Shown: positions 32,931 to 45,206 of the stretch, in pieces
How positions within the stretch are numbered: the first letter of the stretch is position 1
Layout of the letters: each line of letters opens with the position of its first letter
DNA from: Oscarella lobularis
Taxonomy: Eukaryota > Porifera > Homoscleromorpha > Homosclerophorida > Oscarellidae
Length of the DNA stretch: 64,000 bases
Assembly (NCBI RefSeq): GCF_947507565.1
Contig: NC_089185.1
Span: 2,108,001 to 2,172,000 of the forward strand
Direction of reading: 5' to 3'
Program-made: the position numbers and the translations under genes
Notes under the pieces: generated by a model
Databases searched by the model: none
Told to the model about the DNA's origin: nothing
Seen by the model: the letters and a program-made list of their open reading frames with translations, nothing else

Positions 32931-33250
32931 ACAACTTGGAGTGGCGACCCCAGAGGGGGCTGAGCACATGCAGCACCATATCCCATTTGCTCTGTCTCAA
33001 ACCTGGACTGGCTGTTGCTCAAGATGGACGCTAAGAAAGCTTTTAATTCCGTTTCACAAAGCAAATTTGTCGACTGGGTTGCGGAACAGTTACCTTTGCT
33101 TTCCGTTTGTGTCCGCTTGTTATTCCAATCCGCCAAATCTGTTTGGGCTGGCAACAATGGTTGCAAAGTGGTACATTCGGAGGTACCCGTGCAGAAATTC
33201 TCATGCTCACTCACGAGTTTCTGGAATGCTCTCAGGTGCCATTTCTCAAA
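32930..33250 (+). pseudogene. Reverse transcriptase fragment (RLE-clade non-LTR type)
   Basis: QLGVATPEGAEHMQHHI (32935-32985) and, after a frame change, LLKMDAKKAFNSVSQSKFVDWV (33010-33080) correspond to the RT palm block of the 1748-4953 element (GVSTAGGSELLIHHI ... LKTDVKNAFNSISRR). The catalytic Asp is retained. It is clearly diverged and so represents another subfamily. Confidence 0.6.
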
Positions 33251-33254
33251 CGGT

Positions 33255-35200
33255 ATTTGGGACGTGATGAAGGCGTATGACTCATTCCTCACGACGCACT
33301 CCTCACGCAGGCGCCTCATATTGTTTCAGTTTAAAGTTCTCAAATTGTTTCAATTTACCTTTATTTCAATAAGACGCCTCACACAAAACACACAATAAAA
33401 AATAATGAAAAATAAGTGTCAAACACTACATAAAATTCACTCCTTTTAGACGTCTTTCCCTTATTCAGATTTTTCAGCAGCATTTTTTGCTTTCCGTTCA
33501 TTTTTCAGCTTTCTCTCCCTTGAATCCCTTGAAGCAGCTTCTTTCTCTGCTGTTCTTTTGTATTTCAAAATTCCACATGTAATCATCTTCTCCTAAATCA
33601 AAAGAAAATTAACGTATTTGTTCACACCACATTTTTTCTCTGTTCTTGCCTTGGAATAAAACTCAGGAGCAAGCCTTTTTGCCATTTTGATTAGCTTTTT
33701 TCTTCGTCACCATAACGAACCCAAGATCTTTCTACAGCAAAGGAAAGATTATGTTAGACTGCTTGTGACAGCGAGGAATCGCGTCATCTCGTGCGTTTCT
33801 AATCGAATAAAGACGTAACTCACCTGGGGCGTATCCGATGTAGAATGTCACTTAGTGGTGTGACGTATGGAAAGGGTATCGATTTGTCACGCGTACCGTT
33901 TCTCTTTAGGCGTAGCGACTGCTTTCATACAATCGATTAATCGCGCGTCATTGTGCATGGAATGAACAAGACACGCGTTCCCAAACGTGCTCGTTGGCTG
34001 GGCGATTGAATTTGATTGCGAATGTGAAGGGGCGTTTTACAAAGGATACTTGATCCCGCCATGGCTTTTGTACGTGAGCGTCATGGTTAGCTTGGCCCCG
34101 TCCTGCTGTGCATTGTTTCGCGCAAGAATGAGCTCTTCGCAAGCACACAAACAAAACATACGTCCTTAATGCATCTTCCTACATTGATCAGTTTTCGGCT
34201 TTAACAGCTGGGTGGAGCATTCATCGTCTGTCAGAGCAGTATAGTAGTCGTCCAATTTTGCTTTCTTCAAGACACGAGATGTCATTTTGCATTCGCTGCT
34301 GGTGAAGGAAGCGAGATGATGGAGCGTATGTCTTTGCCAAGAGACCGTGAATGTTGTTGTGCCTAGAGCGATTGCGCGCTCGCTATTTACTAGCCAATGA
34401 CGGTGAGCGCTCTAACTCAAGTAAGCCAATGAGAGCTTGCATTCGTTTACTAATTGACTTACTTAATTATTTCAATTAAGGAAGTGCAGCGTCGTATTGC
34501 CTGCATGGAGCGTCGTACGCGGAACAGGCCAAAGCGTTATCGCCTCTGGCGCGATGGAAAAATCGAAATTCCAAAGCAAACCCGCTTCGGACTCCGAGGC
34601 GGTGCCGGCAATCCGAGTCGTCAACTGCGGGCCTGCCCCAAAGTCACAGTCGGCCTTGGCTTCCGTCTCCGAATTGGAGCGCAACTCCGACTGGGAATCC
34701 GACTCGGAAGCGAACTCGTTGGAAGACTCGGAGGTTTTTGACCGAGGATGAACGTGCGTAATTGTATGGGCGTTAGAAAGTGCCCTATACATGTCGGGCC
34801 CTGATTGGGTGCAATGATCTAAATTAATTACGCCCCACTTCTGTACACGTGTCTTTGATTAAGGACTTTGTACGCTTTTAGGGAACGTTTGTGAGGCCGT
34901 TGATTGCCCCAATGTTGAGTCGGCGCCTGAGTCAGAATGTGGCAGCAACTTACCAGATGCGGACGACGAGGAGCGTGCCAGCTTGAGACGAACTGCAGCG
35001 AGACAACTTTATCATTCAGAGAAAATCTCTCATTAAATAATGATTGACATACATTTGTTTATCACTCTGCTATTCTGTCAAAGTCTCACATGAGCCTTCT
35101 GTGTCGTATGCTATTTTAGTCACTAACGCTATGGATGTTCATGAGAATTTAAGAATGAAAGCCCGTATATGAATGCCTTCGGCAGCGTCCTTATACAACG
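33255..35200. other. About 1.9 kb without a recognised gene
   Basis: Short frames only. A Ser/Glu-rich frame at 34497-34751 is the longest, but nothing supports coding. Confidence 0.4.
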
Positions 35201-35211
35201 ACTAGCCGTGT

Positions 35212-35228
35212 ACCCGTCTTCGACGGGT
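35212..35228 (-). terminator. 3'-terminal hairpin of H0
   Basis: Seven-bp stem, 3-nt loop, next to CTAG; the likely termination signal for rolling-circle transposition. Confidence 0.75.
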
Positions 35229-35350
35229 GTATTATTATAATATTTAAATTTCTGCGATTGTTTTGTAATATTCCCACACCACATCAGCAGATAGAACCTT
35301 TTTTCTGGCGTGGCCTGGGTACCCGAGATATGCCCAGATAGCACCGCTAC

Positions 35351-35475
35351 GTGTACCCGTCGAATACGTTTGCCCGTCCAATATGTGTATCGGTCGAATA
35401 CGTGCACCGTAGATTACGTGTACCCGTCGAACACGTGTACCCCTCGAATACGTGTACCCGTGGAATACGTGTACT
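35351..35475. repeat. 17-bp tandem array (ACCCGTCGAATACGTGT), left
   Basis: About seven imperfect units inside H0; the same unit recurs in the same orientation at 36300-36462. Confidence 0.85.
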
Positions 35476-36215
35476 GTCATGGCAAAAAGTGTCCGGGTAA
35501 AATAGTGTCCGGCCGGACCATATTTCACAGAAAATAGTGTCCGGCCGGACACTATTTTACGTGAAATACGGTCCGAGTCCGTGAAAAGATGTCCGACTAC
35601 CGTAAACGCTTTAGAAGAGTTCCTGAGCGTGCGTGTCATGTTCTAAGGATATGCGCTAGCTTTACATGAGTCTCTGCTTCAACATGCTTCAAATTGCACC
35701 GCCCTTCGACCTCATAGAGGCCGTTTATCTTTATGCAACTGAAAAATGGTACAATAGGGGGATCCCGGAGAACGTGAAACGAGTAGTTCGGCGAAAATAA
35801 AAACCTTTCTCTTACGGAAATAACTTTTTAGTCTCGTTCTCTCTCCCGTCCACGTACATCCGGGCGGGAGAGAGTCTAGGCACGAGACTAGGACGAACAG
35901 CTGTTTTTCGTAAAGAAGCAGCATGGAAAGGTTTTATTTTTTAGGAAACGTACGTTGTTTGAGTATTACGCGTCACGAGCATTACGCGCGTATAGACTGT
36001 TGAACCAGGGATGATAGACGTAGATCTATAGTATCCCTGGTTGAAATAGTGTCTAGCTGGACCCTATTTCACGTGAAATAGTGTCTTGCCGGACCATATT
36101 TCACGTGAAATAGTGTCCGGACGGCCAAACTTTACCGTGAAATATGGTCTGAGTCCGTAATAGAATGTCCGAGCTGCCGGACATCTTTTCACGGACCCGG
36201 ACCATATTTCACGTG

Positions 36216-36273
36216 AAATAGTGTCCGGCCGGACCATATTTCACGTGAAATATGGTCCGGCCGGACACTATTT
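36216..36273. repeat. 58-bp perfect palindrome in H0
   Basis: Every base pairs with its mirror from 36216/36273 inward to the central CACGTG at 36242-36247. Nested GTCCGGCCGGAC palindromes lie inside each half. Related palindromic words fill 36040-36295 and 35480-35600. Confidence 0.95.
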
Positions 36274-36299
36274 TACCCGGACCATATTTTACGCGACAG

Positions 36300-36462
36300 T
36301 ACCCGTGGAATACGTGTACCCGTCGAATAAGTGTACCCGTCGAATACGTGCGTGCACCCGTCGAATACGTGCACCGTCGAATACGTCTACCCGTACCCGT
36401 CGAACACGTGTACCCGTCGAACACGTGTACCCGTTCAATACGTGTACCCGTCTTCGACGGGT
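36300..36462. repeat. 17-bp tandem array (ACCCGTCGAATACGTGT), right
   Basis: About nine imperfect units, ending in an exact copy of the H0 terminal hairpin sequence at 36446-36462. Confidence 0.85.
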
Positions 36463-36821
36463 ATATAAACGTGTTTTAATACTAATTAAAGTTCTGCGCG
36501 TGTTTTGTAATAATCCGACTGACTGACTATATATTTATGTACTTTGGGCGAAGGCCAGTATAGCGAGTAAGAAAAGAACATACGGGACATCGAAGCGAAC
36601 CACACGCTCACAGGCGAACCCCGCGAGGGCCCCTCGGAGACACTAACCGAACCTAAACACGCTCGAACGTTCGACGAAGAGGTTCGCGTAGGCGGCGCGA
36701 CGATAGGAAGCGGAACGGCGGCAAATAAGGCGCACAAAGATCGGCAAGATGGCGACTTTCAATTTGGATTCTTAGCGCGCGCTCGGGGCCTTAAGTTCTT
36801 TTGAGTATAGACTAGCAGGCC

Positions 36822-36839
36822 ACCCGGCTTCGCCCGGGT
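36822..36839 (-). terminator. 3' hairpin of Helitron H1
   Basis: ACCCGGCTTCGCCCGGGT (plus), 6-bp stem, 6 bp from CTAG; identical in H2, HN and H3. Confidence 0.8.
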
Positions 36840-37006
36840 AGTAGTTTTAGGAACGGCGTATGTGTTAGCGTTATCCAGGTCACACCACGGGGAGGTCCAT
36901 ACGCATCGTGACCCGGGGGGGGGGGGGGGGGGGGGAGAGAGGGTGAGGGAAGAAGTGGGAGTGAAAGAGTTACATTTTGATATGGCGTAAACATAAATTT
37001 TAAAAT

Positions 37007-40000
37007 CTAAAGGATTTCGGTGTATACGACGTTAGCAGTTTTCTGTGTTTCGGACAATATGTAGAGGTTTCGGGGAGAACTGACGCGCGAACATGCGACG
37101 TAAAATTGGCCGTGGGAGAAACATCGAGTGAGAAGGGAAAGACCGACGACTTTTATAGTTTGACCTTGGGACTTGTTTATTGTCATGGCAAAGGCGAGTT
37201 TGAGAGGAAATTGGAGACGTTTAAAAGGAACTGTGGTATCTGAGGGAATTAGAGGTATTCTAGGAATATAGACGGTTTCTCCGGCGTAGTGCCCTTGCGA
37301 GATTGTTGCTTCGATAATATTGGGAAGAAGCTGTTTGACGGTCAATTTAGTACCGTTACACAGCTTTGGTGCGTCTATATTTCTAAGGAGCATAACTGGT
37401 GATCCTAATTTTAGTTGAAGGTAATGGGGAGGTAGGCCGGGAGGATTGAGCGAGTTTAGGAGTTCCACTGGAAAGTTGACGGCATCGTCGGCATCTACGG
37501 TAGTGTCGAAAGAGGTATAAACAATTTGGCGAGTAGGAATGTGTGTTAGGAGGGTGTCGTTTATTTCGTTGACGGCTTTATTGGTAGGTGCTAATATGGC
37601 TCGTTCGCAAAGCCATTTTGTGTCTGAGTACTTTGTAGAGAGATCGGGAAAGACTGCCGACATGAGGTCGTGAAGGGAGGAAAGGTGTTGACCGCACGGG
37701 ATTTCAATGAGTCCATCAGTAGGATCGGTAGCAATTGTGCCACTTCCGATGTCGAGGAGGAGATTAGAATATGCACCAGAGTCAGAGTCGCCAAATAGAT
37801 GAACGCGCATGTTGGTGCGAAAACGGAGGGTGGTAACGTGTGGCCATAGTTTGGCGGATGACTTGAGGCAAGCTTGGATTTCGTCCGCTTTTGTTCCCTT
37901 TGGAACGATAGGCAAAGTTTGCCGAAAATCTCCTGCGAGAATGAAAGATAGGCCGCCCATGAGACGATCGTCTCCGCGAATATCGCGCAGTGTCCGATCG
38001 ACGGCTTCAAAAGCTCTCTTATTCGACATCGTGCATTCGTCCCATACGACAACTTTTGCTAAGCGAAGTAAGGCTGCTCTATCGGTGTTCTTTCCAATTT
38101 GGCAGGAGGGATTTTCGTAGCGTGTTATGTTGAGAGGAAGTTTGAATACGGAATGAGCAGTTTTTCCACCTGTCAATAGTGTCGCAGCAATTCCCGAAGA
38201 GGCAACGGCGAGTGCAACATGTCCGTGGGATCTGACTTTTGCTAGAATAAGATTAATAAGGTAGGTTTTTCCTGTGCCTCCTGGTGCGTCTAAAAAAATG
38301 ACAGAGGCTTCTGGGGACTCTATCGAGTGTAGAATTGCGTCGTATGCTCTGTGTTGATCTTCGGTAAGCGTAGTCTCGTCGCGTGTGACTGTCGAACGGA
38401 GTAGGTCAACGTCGTAGGCAAATTCTGCTGCAATTTCTCTTGATGAATGATTGGTATTCGCATTTTCTCTTTCAGGCGCAGGTAAACCGTAATCTTTAAG
38501 CGGCAAGCCTCCGGGAAAAGTAAGTAATTTGTCTTCTATGTAAATGAGTGCGCGATTGAAAATTGCTTGACTGAAAGGCAAAGTGTTGTTTGATGCAAGT
38601 CGTCGCTGAGCATGAAGGTAGTCTTCGGCCATGGATTGCTTGTGAGCGTTCCACAGTGCGAGTGGATCGGAAATTTGACACATGTGTAGCATGATGGCGA
38701 ACATGTCTCGGATTTTGTATGGGCGGTCTGTCGTTGCGGCTTCTTGAAGGGCACGGTGCCAATGATCGTCGTGTTCAAGCAAGCCCAATTCTTTGCAGGC
38801 TTCTCGGTAAGTGGGTAGAAGAACGCCGTTGACTGTCTTGAGGTCTGCAAAACTGGTTGGGCCGCGAACAACGTGAAGGAGAAGGCGGAGGTAGTAGCAT
38901 TCGGCGTTTCGAGGGTGAACAGCGTAAACTCTTCCTAGTGCAGAACTTTGTCTGATTTCAGGTCTTTCCGGCAGCGGCGTACCTTGTATTCTACGCTTCC
39001 ACTGCTTGTTTGTCCACGTGTAGTATTTTGGAATTTGGGAATATAGTAAAGTTTTAGCGAAGTCGTCAGTGGAGCACAGTTGAAAAAATTCCGTCAATGT
39101 TGTTTTTGGAGGTTGAGCGGCTAAGTCTTCTGCGTTTTCGGGCGTGAAGTATACTCTTTGACCGTTTTTTAAGTGGACTTGAAGATGTTGCACGGTCGGA
39201 TCGTGATCCTGAATGGGAAACTGAAAGATGCGCCACAGTGCTTCACTTGTGCAGATATATCTGGCAACCTGAAAACGTGTTATTTCGTCGTTTCGGTACT
39301 TTCGCTGTAGAGCAACTACAGCTTTATCTTTGCCTTTGTTAATATATTCGCACACGTATTTTATGGCCTTTACAGTGGCGCAATATTCGACATTGGCGTG
39401 AGCGTCAAATGTTCGACAAAGAAATGGATTGTGCGGCACAACCCACCTATTGTCAATTTGTTTGCCATTGATTGTAACTGAGACGCCGCCTTCTTCAGGG
39501 GATCTTCTGCGGTAGAGAGGGTAGCCGTCACGTGCTGTCACCGTTGCTCTTAGGAATTCTCTGGGGTAATGTTTTGTGCAACGTCCATCCTTCATGCAGG
39601 GCGAGTTGGGGTTGATGTGTCCGCAGGGACCGTGGATCATCGTTGTGGAAACGATTCGGAAAAGCTCAGGATCAGTATTGGGATCAGGGAGTTCGGCTGT
39701 AATGATTTTGTCAATGTCTTGAGGACGTATTTTGTCGATCATCCAAAGAAGAAGATGAAGGTGCGGCAGTCCGCGCTTTTGCCATTCTATTGTGTAGAGG
39801 TGACATCGCTTTCGGCCAAAAAGATGTTTTTTCAATAAGGTACATGAACCTTTTCATTTTTAAGTAAAAACCCTTGCTATGATGTCGGGACGATCAACAG
39901 CGGTCTGGAGAGGTAAAAGCTCGTTGGTTATTTCGGGCCATTTGGGATTGCATGTGATGGTAATGAAAAGCTCTGGTGGTCCGAAATTTTTGACGTAGGT

Positions 40001-41842
40001 CATTGCATCTTGGCTTTTTTCGTGCATATAACGGGGGCCGCCCGTAAAGCTTGATGGCAAGATAACTAATTGCCCTAAATTTCGTACGTTGTCGTCCGTT
40101 TCGATTGCGTCTCTAAGATGGCAATAGTTCTCGGCCCTAAGCTTTTTTTGGTTTTTTCGGTAAAAGCTTAGGCGCTCCGTTTCAATTTTGACGTACATGT
40201 CAACGAAGAACTGGTGAGAAAGTTTACCGGCTCGAAGTAAGATATTGAAATCGTTTGGTCGGAGCATTAATCTAAAAGCGTAAAACTGTAATACTGACAT
40301 TTTTTTGTCTGTGCGTTGTTTTGTGAGGGGGTCAATGAGGCGTTGCTCCAAATGGTATCCGTCTTCGCCTCGAGGAAAAAGTAGTGGGTACTGCCACGCA
40401 TCGTAAGCGACATGGACTTCGTTCACTCTTTGCAGAGCGTTGTTCCTGCTTGTGAGGACAACATCGCGATATTGAGCCTCTTCGCTGTTTAGAACTAAGG
40501 CTGCTACTTCGTTGCACTGTGGGGTATTAAACGTGCGTGGGTGGTGACCAACGGGAATTCTGTCTGCGCGAATCACAATTCGGTAATGGGCGGCAATTTC
40601 TGTTTGTCGATCTAATTGAGTCTTGAACTCTGTTATGTAAGCATTTTCTGAGTGAAGCATGGCCTGCAGTGTTAAAATCAACGAACGGTCTAAATGAGTG
40701 CGCCCTTGCCAGGCAAGTCGCCGATCAGCTTCTTCTTCGGGATCTTGCATGAAATAGATCTGCAAAAACGCTGCAGTTTCGTCTGCGGGCGGCCTAAGTG
40801 GTCCTATTCTATGATAAATCTGGCCCTGTACTTTAAATGTAGGGTTCCATCCTGGCTCCCGTATTATTCTTCCTTCGGTCGCCGTTCCGAAGGACGTCAT
40901 TTGAAAGCTGGAATTGTATAATCGTATCATAGACCTAAAATTTTTTGATGCAGTGTCGGCCCCAGTTAATAAGGATGATAGTGGTTCTGGTGGGGGGCCA
41001 AGTAAAGGTACGTTCACTTTGCCATTAGCGCAGCACATGCCCGGTGGTTCGTCATTCCACTTCATGGCATTGCAATGGGTACACGCTTGTGACATGGAAC
41101 CTATGTTTCCCAAGTCGTACGTGGCTGAGGGATTGTAGGAAAATGCTGGAAACCGCAAAGTAGGATTTTCATTTTGAGGAGCTGTATGTGCTCGCGATAG
41201 GTGTTCTTGAGAGGTAGTGTTAGAGGTAAGTGGTAAGGAACCAGAACCGACATGCAAAGAATTTTGTTGAGGAAGAGGTGAAGTGCGACGATGTATAACA
41301 GGAGGAAGTGGCCTATTAGTAGAAGTTCGAAGTTGAAGCGGTCGCGATGTCCAACCAAAGGGGAGTGCGGGGAAAAGAGGAAAGATAAACGTTCTGGGAG
41401 TGGTTGATGACGATGGAGAGGATGGAAATCGGAAAATGGCGTTTCTGACGGGAGGTCTGATAATGCTGAGCGTTGAACTTTGATCTGATGGGCGTAGATC
41501 GACACAGATTGTTTGCGGAGAAACAGTGGGCGAACTATTCCTTTCAGTTGGGAGACTGCTATGCGTAGTAGAATACGTATGATCAATTATTTGGGTAATG
41601 GGAGACACAGACGGTGGGTCTTGATGAGTAACTGGTGCAGAGTATGAATGATCTAAGTGTCTGGGCTGTGGTTGCTGGGCAGTGACATATGTTTCACCTA
41701 GTGTTTGAGAAGTAGAAGAATATGAATGATCGGATTGAGCTAGATTAGGAGGGAGTGACGTTGATGCCGAAGGTTCTGATTCGTCGTGGGACTTTCTTTT
41801 CGGAGGGGTGGAGTATCGGTCCTCAGGAAGATTTCGCTTCAT
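37007..41842 (-). pseudogene. Helitron H1 Rep-helicase (HUH nuclease + PIF1-like helicase)
   Basis: This gene encodes the rolling-circle transposase. The N-terminus has an NLS-like RNLPEDRYSTPPKRKSH, a Cys cluster (CTHC...CCANGKVNVPL) and a Helitron_like_N domain (FTGGPRYMHEKSQDAMTYV). The Rep part has PHLHLLLWM (HUH, near 39760) and KYVCEYINKG (two Tyr, near 39355). The PIF1/RecD-like helicase has DAPGGTGKT (38270-38305), WDECTM (38030-38055), AGDFRQTLP and AMTINKSQGQT (near 37180), ending at 37007. The frame is broken by two nearby indels at about 39805-39868, where the block RFMYLIEK lies in a third frame. The ATG at 41842 was chosen over an upstream one (41890) by analogy with the N-termini of H2 and H3. 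Confidence 0.9.
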
Positions 41843-42504
41843 CGGATAAGAAGTGAAATAAGCAAATAAGCGGTATGAAGCGTTAAGCAATGAAGCAAGA
41901 TAAGCGGTAAAGCTTTGTCGAAGTAGACGTACTTCGACGAAGAATCTAATGAAAGACAGTGCATAAGGGGGCCTAATTCGAGCGATACATTAACGTGTAC
42001 TTGTACGTGAGGGTCGTGAAGTGAGTTTTGACAACGAATAAATGGGCGATTTCTGACAGGCAATCTAGAGAGAAGAGAAAAAAATTCGTTGTGAGACTCA
42101 ACGACCGGGGCCTCTTTCGAGGGAACTGCAAACGTACTTGTGGCTGTAGCGTCGCCCGTGTACGACCCGTTTGCGATTGGTTCAAAAAAGAGCAAGACGA
42201 ACTTCGTAAACTCTTGTGGCAGCGGACTCGAGGCGATGGAAAGCTTCGAAATGATCGGACTATTTCTTTCGTTCGCAAGGCTCGAAAGGACTTGGTCACG
42301 GAAACAATTTGGCAAAAGAAAGGTGACTGGTGTCGAAATAACGATGAATCGAATGGAACGCAAGAGCAAAAGAGGCGAAATAGCGGTACGGCAGAGCAGC
42401 GAAAGAAACGGCTAGCGCGCGTGGTATCGCGTGTGTATGTTGAGTGATAAATGGATGCATTGCTTCAAGGTTTATTAGATGAGATGAATGACCTAAAGGT
42501 CTCC

Positions 42505-42525
42505 CGATCGTCAACGGGACGATCG
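42505..42525. repeat. Small hairpin downstream of RPA-A
   Basis: CGATCGTC-(5 nt)-GACGATCG, about 100 bp past the RPA-A stop and before an AATAAA (minus) near 42470; a possible 3'-end feature of the RPA transcript. Confidence 0.4.
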
Positions 42526-42611
42526 AATCACATCATAAGGATCACGCGAAACCACCAACGGGGCGGTATATTAAGAAGTTCGACCAACGGGCCGAAATGA
42601 GAAGTATCCGA

Positions 42612-44112
42612 TCATTTGTGTCGAAGTCTTTTCGCAAGCGGAGGTTCCTTCGTCTCAGGATCGTCGCAATCCATCGGTTTCGGGGCGTCACCGGAGGCAG
42701 AAACGGAAAAACTCTTGGCCAGACGTCGACGCGCAGAAGTGGGATTCGGAATGCCGGATTCAACAGCGCGAACGGCGGCAGCGACTTCAGACGAAGCGCC
42801 GACAGTGACATCAGACGAAGCGGCGGCGGCGACTTCAGACGAAGCGGCGGCGACTTCAGACGGAGTGGCGGCGGCGACTTCAGACGAAGCGGCGGTAGTG
42901 ATTCCAAATGTAGTGCCGGCATTGGTTCCTGAGGATGTTGAGGAATGGTCGCCGACGTCGTCCTGACATGAATCATGGCGAAAAACAGCGACAATGCGAC
43001 GATCGGCAGTGTATTTGAGAGTGAATTTCGGAGCACGAAGAAATGTAGATCGTTCGATCAAATCGAGCGGTTTCTGGCAGATCGCTTCCATTTGCTGGGA
43101 GTCGGCCGTCAGATGGAGTTTGATTGACTGGCTCTTGATGGTCAGGACGGTTCTCGTTTCCCGGTCGCAGGCTTCTAGCAAACTCAGATCGCCGCAAGAC
43201 GAACATCGGCAATATTCGGAGTGCGGTTCGACGGGCGAAGTATTGCCTTTATTGCACGACGGGCATTTGTAGACGACGTCGAAGTTCCCAGCAGATATCA
43301 CTTTGGCGTCCTTCAGCGTAGACGGCTTTTCTCCGAGGGAAAAAGGAACGGTAACGACGTTGTGCAAATTTTCGATAGCGTTAATTTGAGCACCGACGCG
43401 AGGAGTAAACAGCTGATGGCCGTCGGATTCGGACATGGCTTTGACGCAAACTCGAAAGTCGTAGCTCGAAAGCAGCCTGACTTTCTCCACCATGTCGCCG
43501 CCCCATATCGTGAGGGTGGCGAAACCCGTGCCATCGGCGATGGCGGCTTTAACGGCTTTGACTTGCGTTCGGGTGACGTTGACGTCCGTGAGTTCGACGA
43601 CTTTGGCTTTCACGTCTATGAGTTGTCCGGGTAGAAAGCGGCCGATTTCATTGAGCGTCGCTCGTACGGGAACTTCCGGATTATGGTCAACGTGGGTGGC
43701 AACGGCGATCTTCTGTGGCGACTTTCCCAAGCCGGAGTTGTCTTGAATTTCTACTTCCATGTCGCTTCCGATCTTGTTTCTTTTCACGATGACGTTCCGG
43801 AAGCAAATAGCTTCGCCCGCGCGGGCGTACTCCACGAACTTGTCGCGCTTGGCGGGATAGAACGAAACGAAGCGAATTCTTCCCGTTTCGTCGGCCAAGA
43901 ATCCGTGAAAATACTTCGTTGACCCTTTCGACTTCATCTCCGAAAGAAGATCGATCTTGGCGTGGAATTCAGCACGATAGGCTGCCAGAGAATATGTCGA
44001 GAAGCGTTGGAAAACTTGAAAAAATCTTACGCGTTGGCGAGTCGTGAATATCTGCTATTCGCTCGAACGTCTTTGCTGCGGCGCCGCCAAAACTCGATCG
44101 AAACACAGCCAT
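42612..44112 (-). CDS. Helitron-encoded RPA1-like protein A (two exons, ~483 aa)
   Basis: This is a single-strand-DNA-binding protein, presumed to coat the displaced strand during rolling-circle transposition. Exon 1 (44112-44031) and exon 2 (43981-42612) are joined by a 49-bp intron with GTAAGAT and CTGGCAG signals. The homologous RPA-B has an intron at the equivalent place. OB-fold-like blocks include GFLADETGRIRFVSF, the second fold around LPGQLIDVKAKVVEL...LTIWGGD, and a C4 zinc ribbon CPSC...CRCSSCG. The Ala/Ser-rich tail is made of SSEVAAA repeats and ends in basic AKRLRHK. The order OB-OB-zinc resembles RPA1 subunits carried by some plant and invertebrate Helitrons. It lies upstream of the Rep-helicase in the same orientation. 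The frame is intact. Confidence 0.82.
42785..42905. repeat. Coding minisatellite in RPA-A (SSEVAAA units)
   Basis: About five copies of a cttcagacgaagcggcgg-type 18-27 bp unit, all multiples of three, so the frame is kept. Confidence 0.85.
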
Positions 44113-45178
44113 GAGAAAACAGTCGAGTAACACTAAGAAAAAGGTGGTTTCAACGTCGCAAAGTAATGGTGTTGTTTGGTTAGCCGAATTACCGTTCTTT
44201 TTCAAATCAAAGGATGCCGCAAAAAGCGAAGATAAAGGCAATCGAAAGAGAAAATGAGAGAGGGCGAGTCTCCAATACGACGACACTATACGCAAAAGGT
44301 CTTTCGCACGGAAATACGCGCCGCATGCAGCTGAACATACCGTCGCTTCGAAGTAAGGACGAATGCGCAAAAAGCGAAGACGAAAAGGACGACACCGAGA
44401 GCGACGGTGCTGAGCGCGAAGAGTAAACAATAAGTTTTTTGCTACAATGGCGCCCGGGCGCTACGAACAAATTAGCATTGGCCGACTTACCGTTCTTTCT
44501 CAACACAATAGCAGATTGCGACGACGAAAAACGGGAAGAGGCGAGCCGCGACGACAACGAAGGCGACGACGCTACGAAAAAATCGATCGAACAGGCGTCT
44601 GGCTGCGCAGCATTGGCCGACTTACCGTTCTTTCTCAATACGATAGCAGATTGAGACGACGAAAAATGGAAAGACGCAAGCCGCGACGACGACCAAGGCG
44701 ACGACGCTACGAAAAATAGATTGAAACAGCCGTCTGGCTGCGAGGAAACGTAATGAACGTTACCGCGCGTTTCAAGACCGGAGCCAAGCGAAAAAAAGGC
44801 GAACGCGATCGATACGACGAAGACGAAGATGGAGCGCGACCTGACACCGAAAACCATGGAGGAAAAAATGCGAAGCACGCGTTTGCACGGCACCTCATTG
44901 GCTGCCCAAACAGACGGGGCGTGTACGGGGCGTGGAGCGTTACCGTCACGTGACGGTGACGTCGGGTGACGTCGAGCGACGTCGTGCGCGGGATCCCGGG
45001 GACCCCGACGAAGGCGCTTCTATAGAAATGTCACGATTTTCGTCGCACGGCGGCGGAAGCGGTTCGCGCACGGCCGCCGCGCGCGCGAACGGAGAAATTT
45101 GAAGCGAAGCATAGAGTTACTCGCGCCGTATTTAACGCGCGGTAGGCCGTGACGTCTTTTTCATCTTAGTAGTGTAGA
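44113..45178 (-). other. 5' leader of Helitron H1 with ~141-bp tandem duplication
   Basis: The block gcattggccgacttaccgttc... is present at about 44475-44615 and again at 44616-44755, with a partial third copy near 44180. Several frames are open but none is recognised. This is the likely promoter and leader region. Confidence 0.55.
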
Positions 45179-45188
45179 CTAGCTAATT

Positions 45189-45206
45189 ACCCGGCTTCGC
45201 CCGGGT
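45189..45206 (-). terminator. 3' hairpin of Helitron H2
   Basis: Same 18-bp hairpin as H1, 6 bp from CTAG. Confidence 0.8.

Larger units (their letters stand above)
35202..36811 (-). mobile_element. Helitron H0, non-autonomous, palindrome-rich
   Basis: Sense strand is minus. The 5' end TCTATACTC (36811 downward) abuts the CTAG of H1. The 3' end is a hairpin ACCCGTC-ttc-GACGGGT (35212-35228), 6 bp before CTAG (35202-35205), which is followed by T (A at 35201 on plus). These are canonical Helitron termini. No coding. The interior holds two arrays of a 17-bp unit and two palindromic cores. A second copy of the hairpin sequence at 36446-36462 belongs to the right array. Confidence 0.75.
36812..45178 (-). 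mobile_element. Helitron H1 (RPA then Rep-helicase), 8.37 kb
   Basis: The 5' end TCTACACTACTAAG (45178 downward) abuts H2's CTAG. The 3' end is a hairpin (36822-36839) then CTAG (36812-36815). In transposon order: leader, RPA-A, Rep-helicase, short 3' region. A 21-G run (36915-36935) lies downstream of the helicase stop. It shares a subterminal block (cacaccacggggaggtcc, 36880-36897) with H3. Confidence 0.85.

Noticed and set aside
35202-35205. Another Helitron 5' end directly left of H0
   Set aside because: Sequence after CTAG on minus begins TCGTTG, which starts with TC but lacks the TCTnTAC pattern of the other 5' ends, so it is taken as flanking DNA.
36300-36462. 17-bp array as transcription-factor or replication-origin cluster
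   Set aside because: No independent evidence; it is more simply an amplified piece of the Helitron terminus.
42597-42932. Plus-strand frames with RRSGGGDFR repeats
   Set aside because: They are the antisense of the SSEVAAA repeats in RPA-A.
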